DNA of 23,500 nucleotides from Symbiodinium natans (lineage: Eukaryota; Sar; Dinophyceae; Suessiales; Symbiodiniaceae). A program made the position numbers and the translations under genes. The notes under the pieces are model-generated. The model was not told the DNA's origin. It saw nothing but the letters and a program-made list of their open reading frames with translations, and did no database searches. The stretch covers positions 426,501 through 450,000 of the forward strand of contig CAJNDS010002368.1 in the NCBI GenBank assembly GCA_905221605.1, written 5' to 3'. Numbering within the stretch: the stretch's first letter is position 1; each line of letters opens with the position of its first letter. This document shows, one piece after another, positions 16,752-23,500 of this stretch.

Positions 16752-16819
16752 TAAATCTTAAGGAACCACTGCAAATTTTCATAATATCGCATTATGAAAA
16801 AGTGTATATAATAATAATA
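16752..16819 (+). promoter_or_regulatory. Partial cassette promoter before the Cys-rich pseudogene
   Basis: TAAATCTTAAG at 16752-16762 lies 57 nt before ATG 16820, close to the 60-nt spacing seen before two other cassette genes. The downstream GACTTAAA part is not conserved here. Confidence 0.4.
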
Positions 16820-17027
16820 ATGCCAATACAAGTAGATAAGATATTAGTTGATTTTGAACCATATACTGAAACAAATAATGTTGTTACTAGGAAGTGTTAT
16901 CGTTGTAAGCAAGACAAAAATATGATTGTTTTAAGCGTTGCTATTGTGCTGGTACAGTAAGCATTCTTATTATTATGTTAAATACATTGCGACTTGCTCT
17001 GAATGCTTGGATAAATCTGTCAAGTAA
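16820..17027 (+). pseudogene. Cys-rich zinc-ribbon-like gene with two frameshifts
   Basis: From ATG 16820 the frame gives an N-terminus ending in RKCYRCKQDK. It then has to step to a second frame (YDCFKRCYCAGT, near 16915-16955) and a third (KYIATCSECLDKSVK, ending with TAA 17025-17027). The three pieces supply CxxC, CxxCxC and CxxC clusters, which together would make a zinc-binding protein of about 70 aa. Both shifts correspond to a loss of one base each. Differences from the duplicated 3' end at 18289 include two silent changes in this last frame, but all are replacements in the alternative frame, so the last frame is the coding one. Confidence 0.55.
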
Positions 17028-17089
17028 ACCGCGATGCAGTAAATCTTAAGAAAATAATATTTCTGAGGAAAATGACTTAAAGAAATAAC
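16958..17089 (+). repeat. 132-bp direct repeat, copy 1
   Basis: The same length as 18289-18420 with four differences, all in the first 70 bases, which are the 3' end of the Cys-rich gene. The last 62 bases, non-coding, are identical in both copies. Confidence 0.9.
17041..17089 (+). promoter_or_regulatory. Cassette promoter-like block of gene 17111-17689
   Basis: AAATCTTAAG (17041-17050), then AATAATATTTCTGAGG, then GAAAATGACTTAAAG. The distance to ATG 17111 is 60 nt from CTTAAG and 29 nt from GACTTAAA. Both distances are identical in the block before 17826. Confidence 0.6.
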
Positions 17090-17110
17090 AACTTATATAT
17101 TATCGTGGTA

Positions 17111-17689
17111 ATGAGTGAGAGCGAATATGAAAGTGAGAGTGAATATGATGAAACATATTTGTATAATCAGATACACAAATTTGATTATTTCAATAGATGT
17201 GATAAGTGTAACCCAGTTAAGAACATACAGAAAATACTATTAGGCAAATGCGATATCTTACATAGCTTTAAAAATCAGATCGTAGGTTACTATGGTTGTG
17301 ATAAATGCTGTGAGTTAAGAAATTTGTTTGATGATTATATATTACCCTTTACTAAGTTAAACAAATACCCAGAATATGGTGAAGTTCATGAAATAATGCG
17401 AAATGATGTTCAAAAGAAAGATTATACACTTGAGTTACATATTGAAATGAAAACAATGTATGAGAACCTGGATACATTTGACTTCTATCAATGGCATCAG
17501 GAGAAAATTAATTATTACAAAGATGTTTTATGTGGTTATGCAAATTATTATCAAAGAGTATATCATATTTTCATTAGTGTAACACATTATTTACAATATC
17601 GAGTAAACATAGACAAACAATTACATTATGATAATTTGGAAGCAACCACAGAGTTCTTAAATGAGATGATTGTTCAAAATTCAAACTAG
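17111..17689 (+). CDS. Unrecognised cassette protein, 192 aa, with two Cys clusters
   Basis: ATG 17111 is preferred to the in-frame GTG at 17105. The protein begins with an acidic repeat (SESEYESESEYDE), has CDKCN near residue 34 and GCDKCCE near residue 66, and continues with a long aromatic, Tyr-rich helical part. The paired clusters could hold one zinc ion. I recognise no family. The gene carries its own promoter-like block and a 3' hairpin, and it is intact, which is notable next to so many broken genes. Confidence 0.75.
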   Translation: MSESEYESESEYDETYLYNQIHKFDYFNRCDKCNPVKNIQKILLGKCDILHSFKNQIVGYYGCDKCCELRNLFDDYILPFTKLNKYPEYGEVHEIMRNDVQKKDYTLELHIEMKTMYENLDTFDFYQWHQEKINYYKDVLCGYANYYQRVYHIFISVTHYLQYRVNIDKQLHYDNLEATTEFLNEMIVQNSN

Positions 17690-17700
17690 ATAGTCTCCTC

Positions 17701-17747
17701 ACCAGCATAGTTATAATGTAATAACAATAAGATGTTATTATTGCATT
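17701..17747 (+). terminator. 3' module with imperfect hairpin after gene 17111-17689
   Basis: ACCAGCATAGTTATAATGTAAT begins the module (17701-17722). A 13-bp stem with one wobble and one mismatch pairs 17715-17727 with 17735-17747. The ACCAGCATAGTT part recurs after gene 18461-18997. Confidence 0.5.
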
Positions 17748-17756
17748 GTAATTCTA

Positions 17757-17803
17757 ATTCTTAAGGTAATAATGTTCTAAAGAAAAACGACTTAAAATAA
17801 TAA
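17757..17803 (+). promoter_or_regulatory. Cassette promoter-like block of gene 17826-18245
   Basis: TTCTTAAGGTAATAATGTT, then AAAGAAAAACGACTTAAA. It is a diverged version of the block at 17041, with exactly 60 nt from CTTAAG and 29 nt from GACTTAAA to ATG 17826. Confidence 0.6.
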
Positions 17804-17825
17804 ACCCTAATCTAATATTAGAGTG

Positions 17826-18245
17826 ATGTATTGGCAACTAGAAGGAGCAACCACACCACAAGACATTATTCAACTTGCAACTGAAAACCCACTACCACCA
17901 AGTGGAGACAAATTTTGGAGGAAAATAGCATATAATTTATGGCGAGTTCAAATACCAGTTGAGAAAACAGTTCAGAGTAAATTTGAACTTTTTTGGCACA
18001 GTATTTGTTTAAGAGACGAAGACGGAATTATTGAACTGTATCAAAACATTAGTAGTCTTGAAAAAATTAAGGCAGTAGGAGAAAATTTTAACGAACACAG
18101 CGGTATGGACTCACTGTATGTGAATATCAGTATTTTAAGAGAAGCAATTGAGACAATTACAGACGACAGAGATTTGAGAAAGTCAATATTCAAAATAATA
18201 CTTCATGTATGGAGGGATATCGGAATTTGGATAAATGAACAATAA
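17826..18245 (+). CDS. Unrecognised cassette protein, 139 aa
   Basis: ATG 17826 follows an in-frame GTG at 17823 and fits the conserved promoter spacing. The protein is helical, rich in Trp and Ile, without Cys clusters or membrane segments. It has no resemblance that I can see to its neighbours, although it shares their control elements. Its intact frame and its own promoter and hairpin suggest a functional gene. Function unknown. Confidence 0.7.
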   Translation: MYWQLEGATTPQDIIQLATENPLPPSGDKFWRKIAYNLWRVQIPVEKTVQSKFELFWHSICLRDEDGIIELYQNISSLEKIKAVGENFNEHSGMDSLYVNISILREAIETITDDRDLRKSIFKIILHVWRDIGIWINEQ

Positions 18246-18250
18246 GCATG

Positions 18251-18280
18251 TATAATAATATTATACAAAATATTATTATA
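18251..18280 (+). terminator. Perfect 12-bp hairpin after gene 17826-18245
   Basis: TATAATAATATT (18251-18262) and AATATTATTATA (18269-18280) with a 6-nt loop, starting 6 nt after the stop codon. Confidence 0.6.
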
Positions 18281-18358
18281 AATGAAGATAAGCATTTTTA
18301 TTATTATGTTCAATACATTGCGACTTGTTCTGAATGCTTGGATAAATCTGTCAAATAA
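18281..18358 (+). pseudogene. 3' fragment of the Cys-rich zinc-ribbon-like gene
   Basis: A duplicated tail of the gene at 16820-17027: YIATCSECLDKSVK and its TAA at 18356-18358 are kept, while the 5' part is absent. It was probably carried along when the promoter block was duplicated. Another frame gives a short ATG-started ORF, but all substitutions between copies change amino acids in that frame, so I do not call it. Confidence 0.6.
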
Positions 18359-18420
18359 ACCGCGATGCAGTAAATCTTAAGAAAATAATATTTCTGAGGA
18401 AAATGACTTAAAGAAATAAC
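18289..18420 (+). repeat. 132-bp direct repeat, copy 2
   Basis: The partner of 16958-17089 at about 97% identity with no gaps. It brings a promoter-like block in front of gene 18461. Confidence 0.9.
18372..18420 (+). promoter_or_regulatory. Cassette promoter-like block of gene 18461-18997
   Basis: Identical to the block at 17041-17089. Distance from GACTTAAA to ATG 18461 is 48 nt instead of 29, the extra length matching a TA microsatellite in between. Confidence 0.55.
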
Positions 18421-18423
18421 GCC

Positions 18424-18451
18424 TATATATATATATATATATATATATATT
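18424..18451. repeat. TA dinucleotide repeat
   Basis: About 14 TA units between the promoter-like block and the ATG of gene 18461. They lengthen the leader and probably vary between copies. Confidence 0.8.
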
Positions 18452-18460
18452 AACAGGGAA

Positions 18461-18997
18461 ATGTTCAATCAACAAGAACAGGACGAAATAACAAATAACT
18501 TCTTGGATGTTGTCAAGGTTCACGATTACTTCAGGGAACTCAAGGAAGAGCGACGGAATTGTAAATGTAAAGATTGTAAGAAACACGAACGTTATTCCAC
18601 TCTGTATGAATTGTCACTACCAGAAAATATTATTAATAATATTTACGGCTTTGCTTATTTTTGCCGTAATTGTAAAAAACGCCAACACAACGAAGAAATA
18701 ATAGAGGGAATTATCAGACGTAATATGCTACACGAATATGATGTAGATAGACTAATATTCTCAATTAAACATGACTTTCCCATTTACGACAGGGTTAAAA
18801 ATAGTCTGGTCAAGAGATTGTCACAAAGAAGATATACAAGACTCAGGTGGATATATGAGGATTGGATGATTAAAAAACATATTAATATTCGTAGTAAGAT
18901 AAACGATTTTGGTTTTAATCCAGATGTATGTATTAGGGACTTTAATAAAATTGTTGGAACTCTTATGAAGAAACCTGAGTTTGTCTTAATGGATTAA
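18461..18997 (+). CDS. Unrecognised cassette protein, 178 aa, with zinc-binding clusters
   Basis: The N-terminal half has CKCKDCKKH (about residues 34-42) and CRNCKK (about 68-73), a pair that could form one zinc site. The C-terminal half is basic, with RRYTRLRWIYEDW and a terminal helical region. This layout could suit nucleic-acid binding. The two Cys clusters separated by about 30 residues resemble those of the 192-aa cassette protein, although the rest does not obviously align. It is the last gene before the subtelomeric DNA and is intact. Confidence 0.75.
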   Translation: MFNQQEQDEITNNFLDVVKVHDYFRELKEERRNCKCKDCKKHERYSTLYELSLPENIINNIYGFAYFCRNCKKRQHNEEIIEGIIRRNMLHEYDVDRLIFSIKHDFPIYDRVKNSLVKRLSQRRYTRLRWIYEDWMIKKHINIRSKINDFGFNPDVCIRDFNKIVGTLMKKPEFVLMD

Positions 18998-19021
18998 ACA
19001 GCCTAACCAGCATAGTTGTAG

Positions 19022-19061
19022 TGTAATTATAATACATAAGCAGTTATATATTATAATTACA
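19022..19061 (+). terminator. Perfect 13-bp hairpin after gene 18461-18997
   Basis: TGTAATTATAATA (19022-19034) pairs with TATTATAATTACA (19049-19061). It follows ACCAGCATAGTTGTAGTGTAAT, the same 3' module as at 17701. Confidence 0.65.
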
Positions 19062-19095
19062 ATGTTGTTACAACCCTTAACCCTAAACCCTGAAC
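19062..19095. other. Right boundary of viral DNA against telomere-like repeat
   Basis: AT-rich viral sequence ends a few bases after the last hairpin. CCCTTAACCCTAAACCCTG starts at about 19075, and composition changes at once to GC-richer repeats. No inverted terminal repeat can be confirmed because the left end of the element is outside the window. Confidence 0.55.
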
Positions 19096-19218
19096 CAAAT
19101 TCTTTGAGAAGACCATTCCCGTTTTCGGGCTATGGTGCCATTCACGTTTTCGGGCTATGTCAGTTGGGTTGAGATCTTGGGTGGGGAAATAGGGGAACTT
19201 GGGTAGGAAACTTGGGGT

Positions 19219-19370
19219 GGGATTGGCAATCCCCGAAACCCTGTTTTTGGGATTGGCGATCCCCAAAGCACTGTTTCTGGGATTGGCGATCCCCAAAGCA
19301 CTGTTTTTGGGATTGGTGATCCCCGAAAACCTGCTTTTTGGGATTGGCAATCCCCGAAACCTTGCTTTTC
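19219..19370. repeat. 30-bp minisatellite, five copies, each with a small hairpin
   Basis: Units start at 19219, 19249, 19279, 19309 and about 19340: GGGATTGGCGATCCCC followed by AAAGCACTGTTTTT or close variants. GGGAT and ATCCC within each unit can pair. Flanks share GGGGTGGGG-type sequence. Confidence 0.85.
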
Positions 19371-19436
19371 TGGGGTGGGGAAATGGGCGTGGGAAAATTT
19401 GGGAAAAGAGATTTTTTCATATTGAGATGTTGGGAC

Positions 19437-19512
19437 GTGGGCGGGGGGGGGGGGGGGGTATAGGATGACCAAACTGGGAATGGTCTGATCTGACTACCCC
19501 GCCCCCCCCCCA
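19437..19512. repeat. G16 run facing a C-rich run
   Basis: GTGGGC plus sixteen G (19443-19458), and 38 bases later CCCCGC plus more C and AC (ending at 19512). Together they form an imperfect inverted repeat. Confidence 0.6.
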
Positions 19513-19689
19513 CATCTACAAATTTTGGTGTTTAGGGTTCAAAGGTTTAGGCTTTAATCACGCGTGGGAAACCCATCCATAGGACAAGTTAAGGAATATG
19601 GGGATCCTGCTATTTGGGGGTCTATGTTAGGGGTCCCTTATTATCGTGAATCCCGATATCCGCTGCCCAAGGAAAAGTGGAGATCCCTG

Positions 19690-20105
19690 GGCAGGGCTCC
19701 AGAGCTTTGGGCTTAGGGCTTAGGGTTTAGGGCTCAGGGTCCCTACACCCTAAACCCTGAACCCTAAACCCGCAAGTCCTCAACCCTAAACCCTAAACCC
19801 GAAAGATGCCTTGGGCTGAGGTGTACGTTAAGAAGCTCCCGAGCAAGGGGTCCAAAGTCTACAAAAGGGTGGGTTTGGGGATGAGGGTTGGGGGTTCAGG
19901 GTTTGGGGTTTAGGGTTTAGGGTTTGGGGTTTAGGGTTTAAGATAAAGATACTCCAGGCCGTCCTACTTTATGTGATATGTGTGGGGTTGAAAGTCTAGA
20001 GTTTAGGCTCAGGGGTTTAGTGGGGGATTACCCCTTATATACTCCTCATATACCCTGTACAAATTAAGGGCCCATGTAACCCTAAACCCTAACCCCTAAA
20101 CCCTT
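19690..20105. repeat. Degenerate interstitial telomere-type blocks
   Basis: Short arrays of TTTAGGG-like repeats (about 19710-19732 and 19890-19945) alternate with CCCTAAA-like ones (about 19745-19802 and 20078-20105), separated by unique DNA. No genes are seen in 19,070-20,220. Confidence 0.7.
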
Positions 20106-20299
20106 TGTATGGGAACACATAAAGGCCAACGTAACTACCTCACAGTTCGGGACCCAAAGCCGTACAAGGAGCAATTCCGCAGCCCACAGGACTTCAAGAG
20201 AGTCACGGGTAGTTAAACATGCTCGAAGCTACATGTATGGTTTTAGAGCCAATTGGCCTGCTTGTAACTGTGCATGAGTCTTCAAGGAGGGTTTGCTCA

Positions 20300-20428
20300 A
20301 TTCACCTTCGGACTGCATAAGGGCAGCCACCCCCCATCTAAAACCCGACCTGTAAATGCAAGATTCTCCTTCGGACTTTAAATTACAAGCGCAGCCACCG
20401 TCATCTATATTACGACCTATCATGCAAG
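20300..20428. repeat. Tandem duplication of a 60-65-bp unit
   Basis: CCTTCGGACT, then GCAGCCACC, CATCTA and CGACCT occur in the same order twice (about 20302-20363 and 20365-20428), with clear drift. The surrounding 20,110-20,610 has no other gene or structure that I can support. Confidence 0.6.
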
Positions 20429-20451
20429 ACACAAACCCGAAAACTTCGGAT

Positions 20452-20520
20452 GTTCCCCCTTATACTAACAGCCCGTAATAGGGATTCTAGTACTCCCCCC
20501 CTATTCTAATCTCCCTATTC
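20452..20520. repeat. Dispersed direct repeat, copy 1 (copy 2 at about 21,043-21,108)
   Basis: Both copies have CCCCCTTATACTAACAG, then TAGGGATT, then CTCC and CTCCCTATT. They lie on both sides of the inverted telomeric arrays. Confidence 0.55.
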
Positions 20521-20611
20521 ACGAGCTGCAAGTACTAGGGGGACGCATCCCAACCTGGAACCCCAAAGGCCCAAAACCACCCTTAGAAGCAACCCTACAT
20601 CCCGGGCCCTT

Positions 20612-20687
20612 GAACCCTAAACCCTAAACCCTAAACCCTAAACCCTAAACCCTAAACCCTAAACCCTAAACCCTAAACCCTAAACCC
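20612..20687. repeat. (CCCTAAA)n telomeric array
   Basis: About eleven near-perfect units, C-strand orientation. Confidence 0.9.
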
Positions 20688-20773
20688 TGTCAGCCTTCTC
20701 GCTTCGCATGGCCGCCGCCGCAAGCGCTGCAGCGCGCGCCGACGGGGTCACCGACGAGTCATCCTTTTGCTGT

Positions 20774-20886
20774 CTAGGGTTTAGGGTTTAGGGTTTAGGG
20801 TTTAGGGTTTAGGGTTTAGGGTTTAGGGTTTAGGGTTTAGGGTTTAGGGTTTAGGGTTTAGGGTTAGGGTTTAGGGTTTAGGGTTT
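20774..20886. repeat. (TTTAGGG)n telomeric array
   Basis: About sixteen units, G-strand orientation, with one TTAGGG variant near 20862. An 86-bp GC-rich unique island (20688-20773) separates it from the opposite array. Confidence 0.9.
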
Positions 20887-21278
20887 CTCAGTTTAGGGAA
20901 CCCAGAGGATATGGAGCAGGGTTCCTATTTCGTGTCGCCCCAAAAGGACACCCCGCATATACACTCACCAATATTAAAAAGGAACCTTATATACACTCAC
21001 CAAAGACAGTAATACAAACCCTGTTTCATATACTTTGAGATCTTCCCCCTTATACTAACAGTCCTTCGTAGGGATTATAATTCTCCGCAATATACTCCCT
21101 ATTAAGGGCTGTTAAGGGGGTAACATACCAAGATATACCGGGTTCACACACGCCCCCCACGACGCTGCATTCTAGTAGGCTAATCTCTAACCCCTACTTT
21201 GGAGTAGACCCTGGAAACTAAAGCATATACTTCTTGGGTATAAGTAGCGATAATAGGAGCCCAGAACCAAAACAAAGC
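20887..21278. other. Unique subtelomeric sequence without genes
   Basis: Holds ATATACACTCACCAA twice (about 20958 and 20990) and the second copy of the dispersed repeat at about 21,043. No ORF or RNA gene is supported. Confidence 0.5.
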
Positions 21279-21425
21279 CCTAAGCCCTAAGCCCTAAGCC
21301 CTAAACCCTAAACCCTAAACCCTAAACCCTTAAACCTAAACCCTAAACCCTAAACCCTAAACCCTAAACCCTAACCCTAAACCCTAACCCCCCCCCCCCC
21401 CCCCAAAAAAAAAAAAAAAAAAAAA
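21279..21425. repeat. (CCCTAAA)n array ending in C17 and A21
   Basis: The units begin as CCCTAAG, become CCCTAAA, and end in a run of 17 C (21388-21404) directly followed by 21 A (21405-21425). Confidence 0.85.
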
Positions 21426-21537
21426 GTTATCAAAGTATAGCACTCCACACCCAGAAACTCAAGCCCTGATGCAAGTATGGGGTTTCTCGCAGCACGGCAT
21501 ATGCAGTCCCTCCATGACTTGCAGAGCCCATGGTTGA

Positions 21538-21702
21538 GGTTTAGGGTTTAGGGTTTAGGGTTTAGGGTTTAGGGTTTGGGGTTTGGGGTTTGGGGTTTGG
21601 GGTTTGGGGTTTGGGGTTTGGGGTTTGGGGTTTGGGGTTTGGGGTTTGGGGTTTGGGGTTTGGGGTTTGGGGTTTGGGGTTTAGGGTTTAGGGTTTAGGG
21701 AT
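21538..21702. repeat. (TTTAGGG)n array with a homogeneous TTTGGGG core
   Basis: TTTAGGG units flank about fifteen uninterrupted TTTGGGG units (about 21,574-21,680). Confidence 0.9.
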
Positions 21703-22365
21703 TTGCCCTGGCCCTCACAAGAAAACGGAGAACATTCACGCAAGAGGTGGATTGCCGTTTCGAAAAGACCCCGAAAACCCGAAAGCTGAAAGCCTACACC
21801 CGAAGCAGGCAGGTATTAGTAGGGTGAAGCCCCTAGTTGCTGAGTACCCTGGCCCAAAACATGTTATTTAGGCTTCAGGGTTAACCTTGAATTGTGGTAG
21901 GATTGAAGGTTATCTACTCAGCTACTAAGAACCTTCTCTCTTTGCGTATGGTTTCAGGGTTACGCCCTTGTGGTCTAGGGATTGGGATTTCGGAGGAACC
22001 AGCATATGAATTTGCAGGGTTGTGGAGTCACACACCAAACCTCCAAACTAGTCTAAACCCTAAGTCTTTATTAACAGCCGACAGCACATAAAATTACCGA
22101 AAGCCCTAAACCCTAGACCCTGCCCGAAATCCCTAAAGACGTGAACCCCAAACCCCTAACCTCAACACCCTAAACCCCAAGCCCTACACCCAAAACCCCA
22201 AAGCAAAACTCCTAGACCTCTTCCCTATACTTCCAGGGACCCAGTAGTTTTACTAACCTAAACCCCAAACCTCTTTACCAACCACTGAGCTCTCCCACCG
22301 CGAAACGGATCGGAGACCTCACCGCCTCTCAGTGGGGTGTAGTAATTCAGAAGCTTGGCTTGTTT
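21703..22365. other. Unique subtelomeric sequence with scattered CCCTAAA-like words
   Basis: Mostly unique DNA. From 22,100 to 22,275 many isolated CCCTAAACCC-like words occur without a regular period. A 65-codon ORF at 21,894 has no ATG start and no recognisable feature, and I do not call it. Confidence 0.5.
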
Positions 22366-22800
22366 TTTCTGTGTTTTAGGGTTGTTAGGGCTTTTGGGGC
22401 TTTAAGTGTTCTAGGGTTTTTGGAGTGTTTTGGGGTTTTTAAAGGCTTTTGGGTTCAGGTTGACTTTTAGGGGTTTCTTTTGAGTTGTTTGGGTGTTTAA
22501 GTTTTTTTTTTGGGGGGGGGGTTGAGTTGTTTTGATTAAATGTGTCTTTTTGTTAAAGTTGGTTCTGTTGCTTTTAGGTTGTTAGGGCTGCGAGTGGCGG
22601 TGCTTTTGAGGGTTTTGTCAAGGATGTAGTTTCTTTTTGTGTCTTTTCGGCTGTTTTTTTCGGTTGTTTTGGGATAATCATGTTTTTGAAAGGTTTTACT
22701 GGATTTGTTAAAGGGTTCTGAGGGAGTTTGGTGGGTGCTTTACGACCCGTTTGGGTTTCTGGGATGTTGTCAGGGTTTTTTCAATCAGTTCAGGGTTGGT
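22366..22800. repeat. G/T-rich strand-asymmetric tract
   Basis: Over 400 bases nearly free of C on this strand, made of words such as TTTTAGGG, TTTTGGGG and GGTTGT, with a T/G homopolymer run near 22,502-22,520. It looks like a strongly decayed telomere-type array. Confidence 0.6.
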
Positions 22801-22834
22801 CCTACTTGTATCAGGGTCGACACGTCCGCGTTGG

Positions 22835-23040
22835 ACAGGGTTCAGGGTTTAGGGGTCAGGGTTTAGGGGTCAGGGTTTAGGGTTCAGGGTTCAGGGTTTA
22901 GGGTTCAAGGAGGCCCTAAGCCCTAAACCCCAAACCCTAGAAACCCTAGAAACCCTAGAAACCCTAAACCCTAAACCCTAAACCCTAAACCCTAAACCCT
23001 CAACCCTCAACCCTAAACCCAAACCCTAAACCCTAAACCG
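22835..23040. repeat. TTTAGGG array meeting a CCCTAAA array
   Basis: TTTAGGG/TTCAGGG units run to about 22,908. After AAGGAGG, CCCTAAA and CCCTAGAAA units follow to about 23,038. This is the G-to-C orientation expected of an end-to-end telomere joining. Confidence 0.8.
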
Positions 23041-23099
23041 AAGAGGGCCCCTCCCAAGGGAAGGCCTGAGTTGCTCGCACGACGCTCCGCCTGGCGGGC

Positions 23100-23500
<401 letters not shown>

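Noticed and set aside
16569-16819. tRNA or other structured RNA in the gap
   Set aside because: A GGTTCATAGG word resembles a T-loop, but no cloverleaf arms can be formed around it.
18281-18384. ATG-started 30-codon ORF in the second copy of the direct repeat
   Set aside because: All four differences between the copies are replacements in this frame, while the frame continuing the Cys-rich gene has two silent changes.
1-19061. Integrase, adenovirus-type maturation protease or transposase
   Set aside because: I looked for rve, tyrosine recombinase and cysteine protease motifs in all long ORFs and found none; they may lie left of the window or be absent.
19219-19370. CRISPR array
   Set aside because: The units are contiguous without spacers, and the setting is eukaryotic subtelomeric DNA.
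19057-19513. ORFs of about 90-117 codons over the 30-bp repeat
   Set aside because: The 30-bp unit is a multiple of three, so it stays open in several frames; the products are plain repeats without a gene-like start or context.

Overview
The window holds most of an integrated DNA virus of the polinton-like virus (PLV)/virophage type. It covers roughly positions 1-19,060, with its left end outside the window, and it is joined on the right to about 4.4 kb of subtelomeric DNA rich in TTTAGGG/CCCTAAA repeats. The viral part is AT-rich, densely coding and without introns. It carries the PLV hallmark set: a double jelly-roll major capsid protein, a penton-type minor capsid protein, an A32/FtsK-HerA packaging ATPase, a fiber with an S74 self-cleaving chaperone domain, a lipase-like protein, a GIY-YIG nuclease and a polymerase-like/SF1 helicase fusion. 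The host is therefore a eukaryote, most likely a unicellular alga or other protist with plant-type (TTTAGGG) telomeres. Such telomeres occur in several lineages (green algae, dinoflagellates and relatives, probably others), so I do not name the host.

Layout. (1) 1-2,861: replication block on the + strand: tail of an unknown gene, an 834-aa polymerase-like/helicase fusion and a small Cys-rich protein. (2) 2,881-6,556: virion block on the - strand: two proteins sharing an N-terminal motif, a small coiled-coil protein, a zinc-finger gene broken by a frameshift and a penton gene broken by two. (3) 6,648-8,939: + strand lipase-like protein, small basic protein and major capsid protein. (4) 8,918-11,749: a 2.8-kb non-coding insertion with terminal inverted repeats, a large foldback palindrome and a degenerate satellite, placed a few codons before the natural end of the capsid gene. 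(5) 11,875-16,568: GIY-YIG nuclease, broken fiber gene, candidate myristoylated protein, packaging ATPase (- strand) and two small genes. (6) 16,570-19,061: an array of small unrecognised genes, each with its own repeated promoter-like block and 3' hairpin. (7) 19,062-23,500: subtelomeric repeats without recognisable genes.

Two regulatory patterns run through the element. A TCTA box lies 8-18 nt before the ATG of eight virion-type genes, resembling the late promoter described for Cafeteria roenbergensis virus and its virophage mavirus. AT-rich hairpins sit at or just after many stop codons, as in the mimivirus 'hairpin rule' for mRNA 3' ends. The cassette genes instead carry a CTTAAG...GACTTAAA block at fixed distances from the ATG. 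Together these suggest an element whose virion genes answer to a giant-virus-type transcription system, plus a separately controlled accessory module. Several single-base lesions, a nonsense codon and the insertion show that the copy is decaying, unless some lesions are sequencing errors. No integrase, maturation protease or tRNA was seen.
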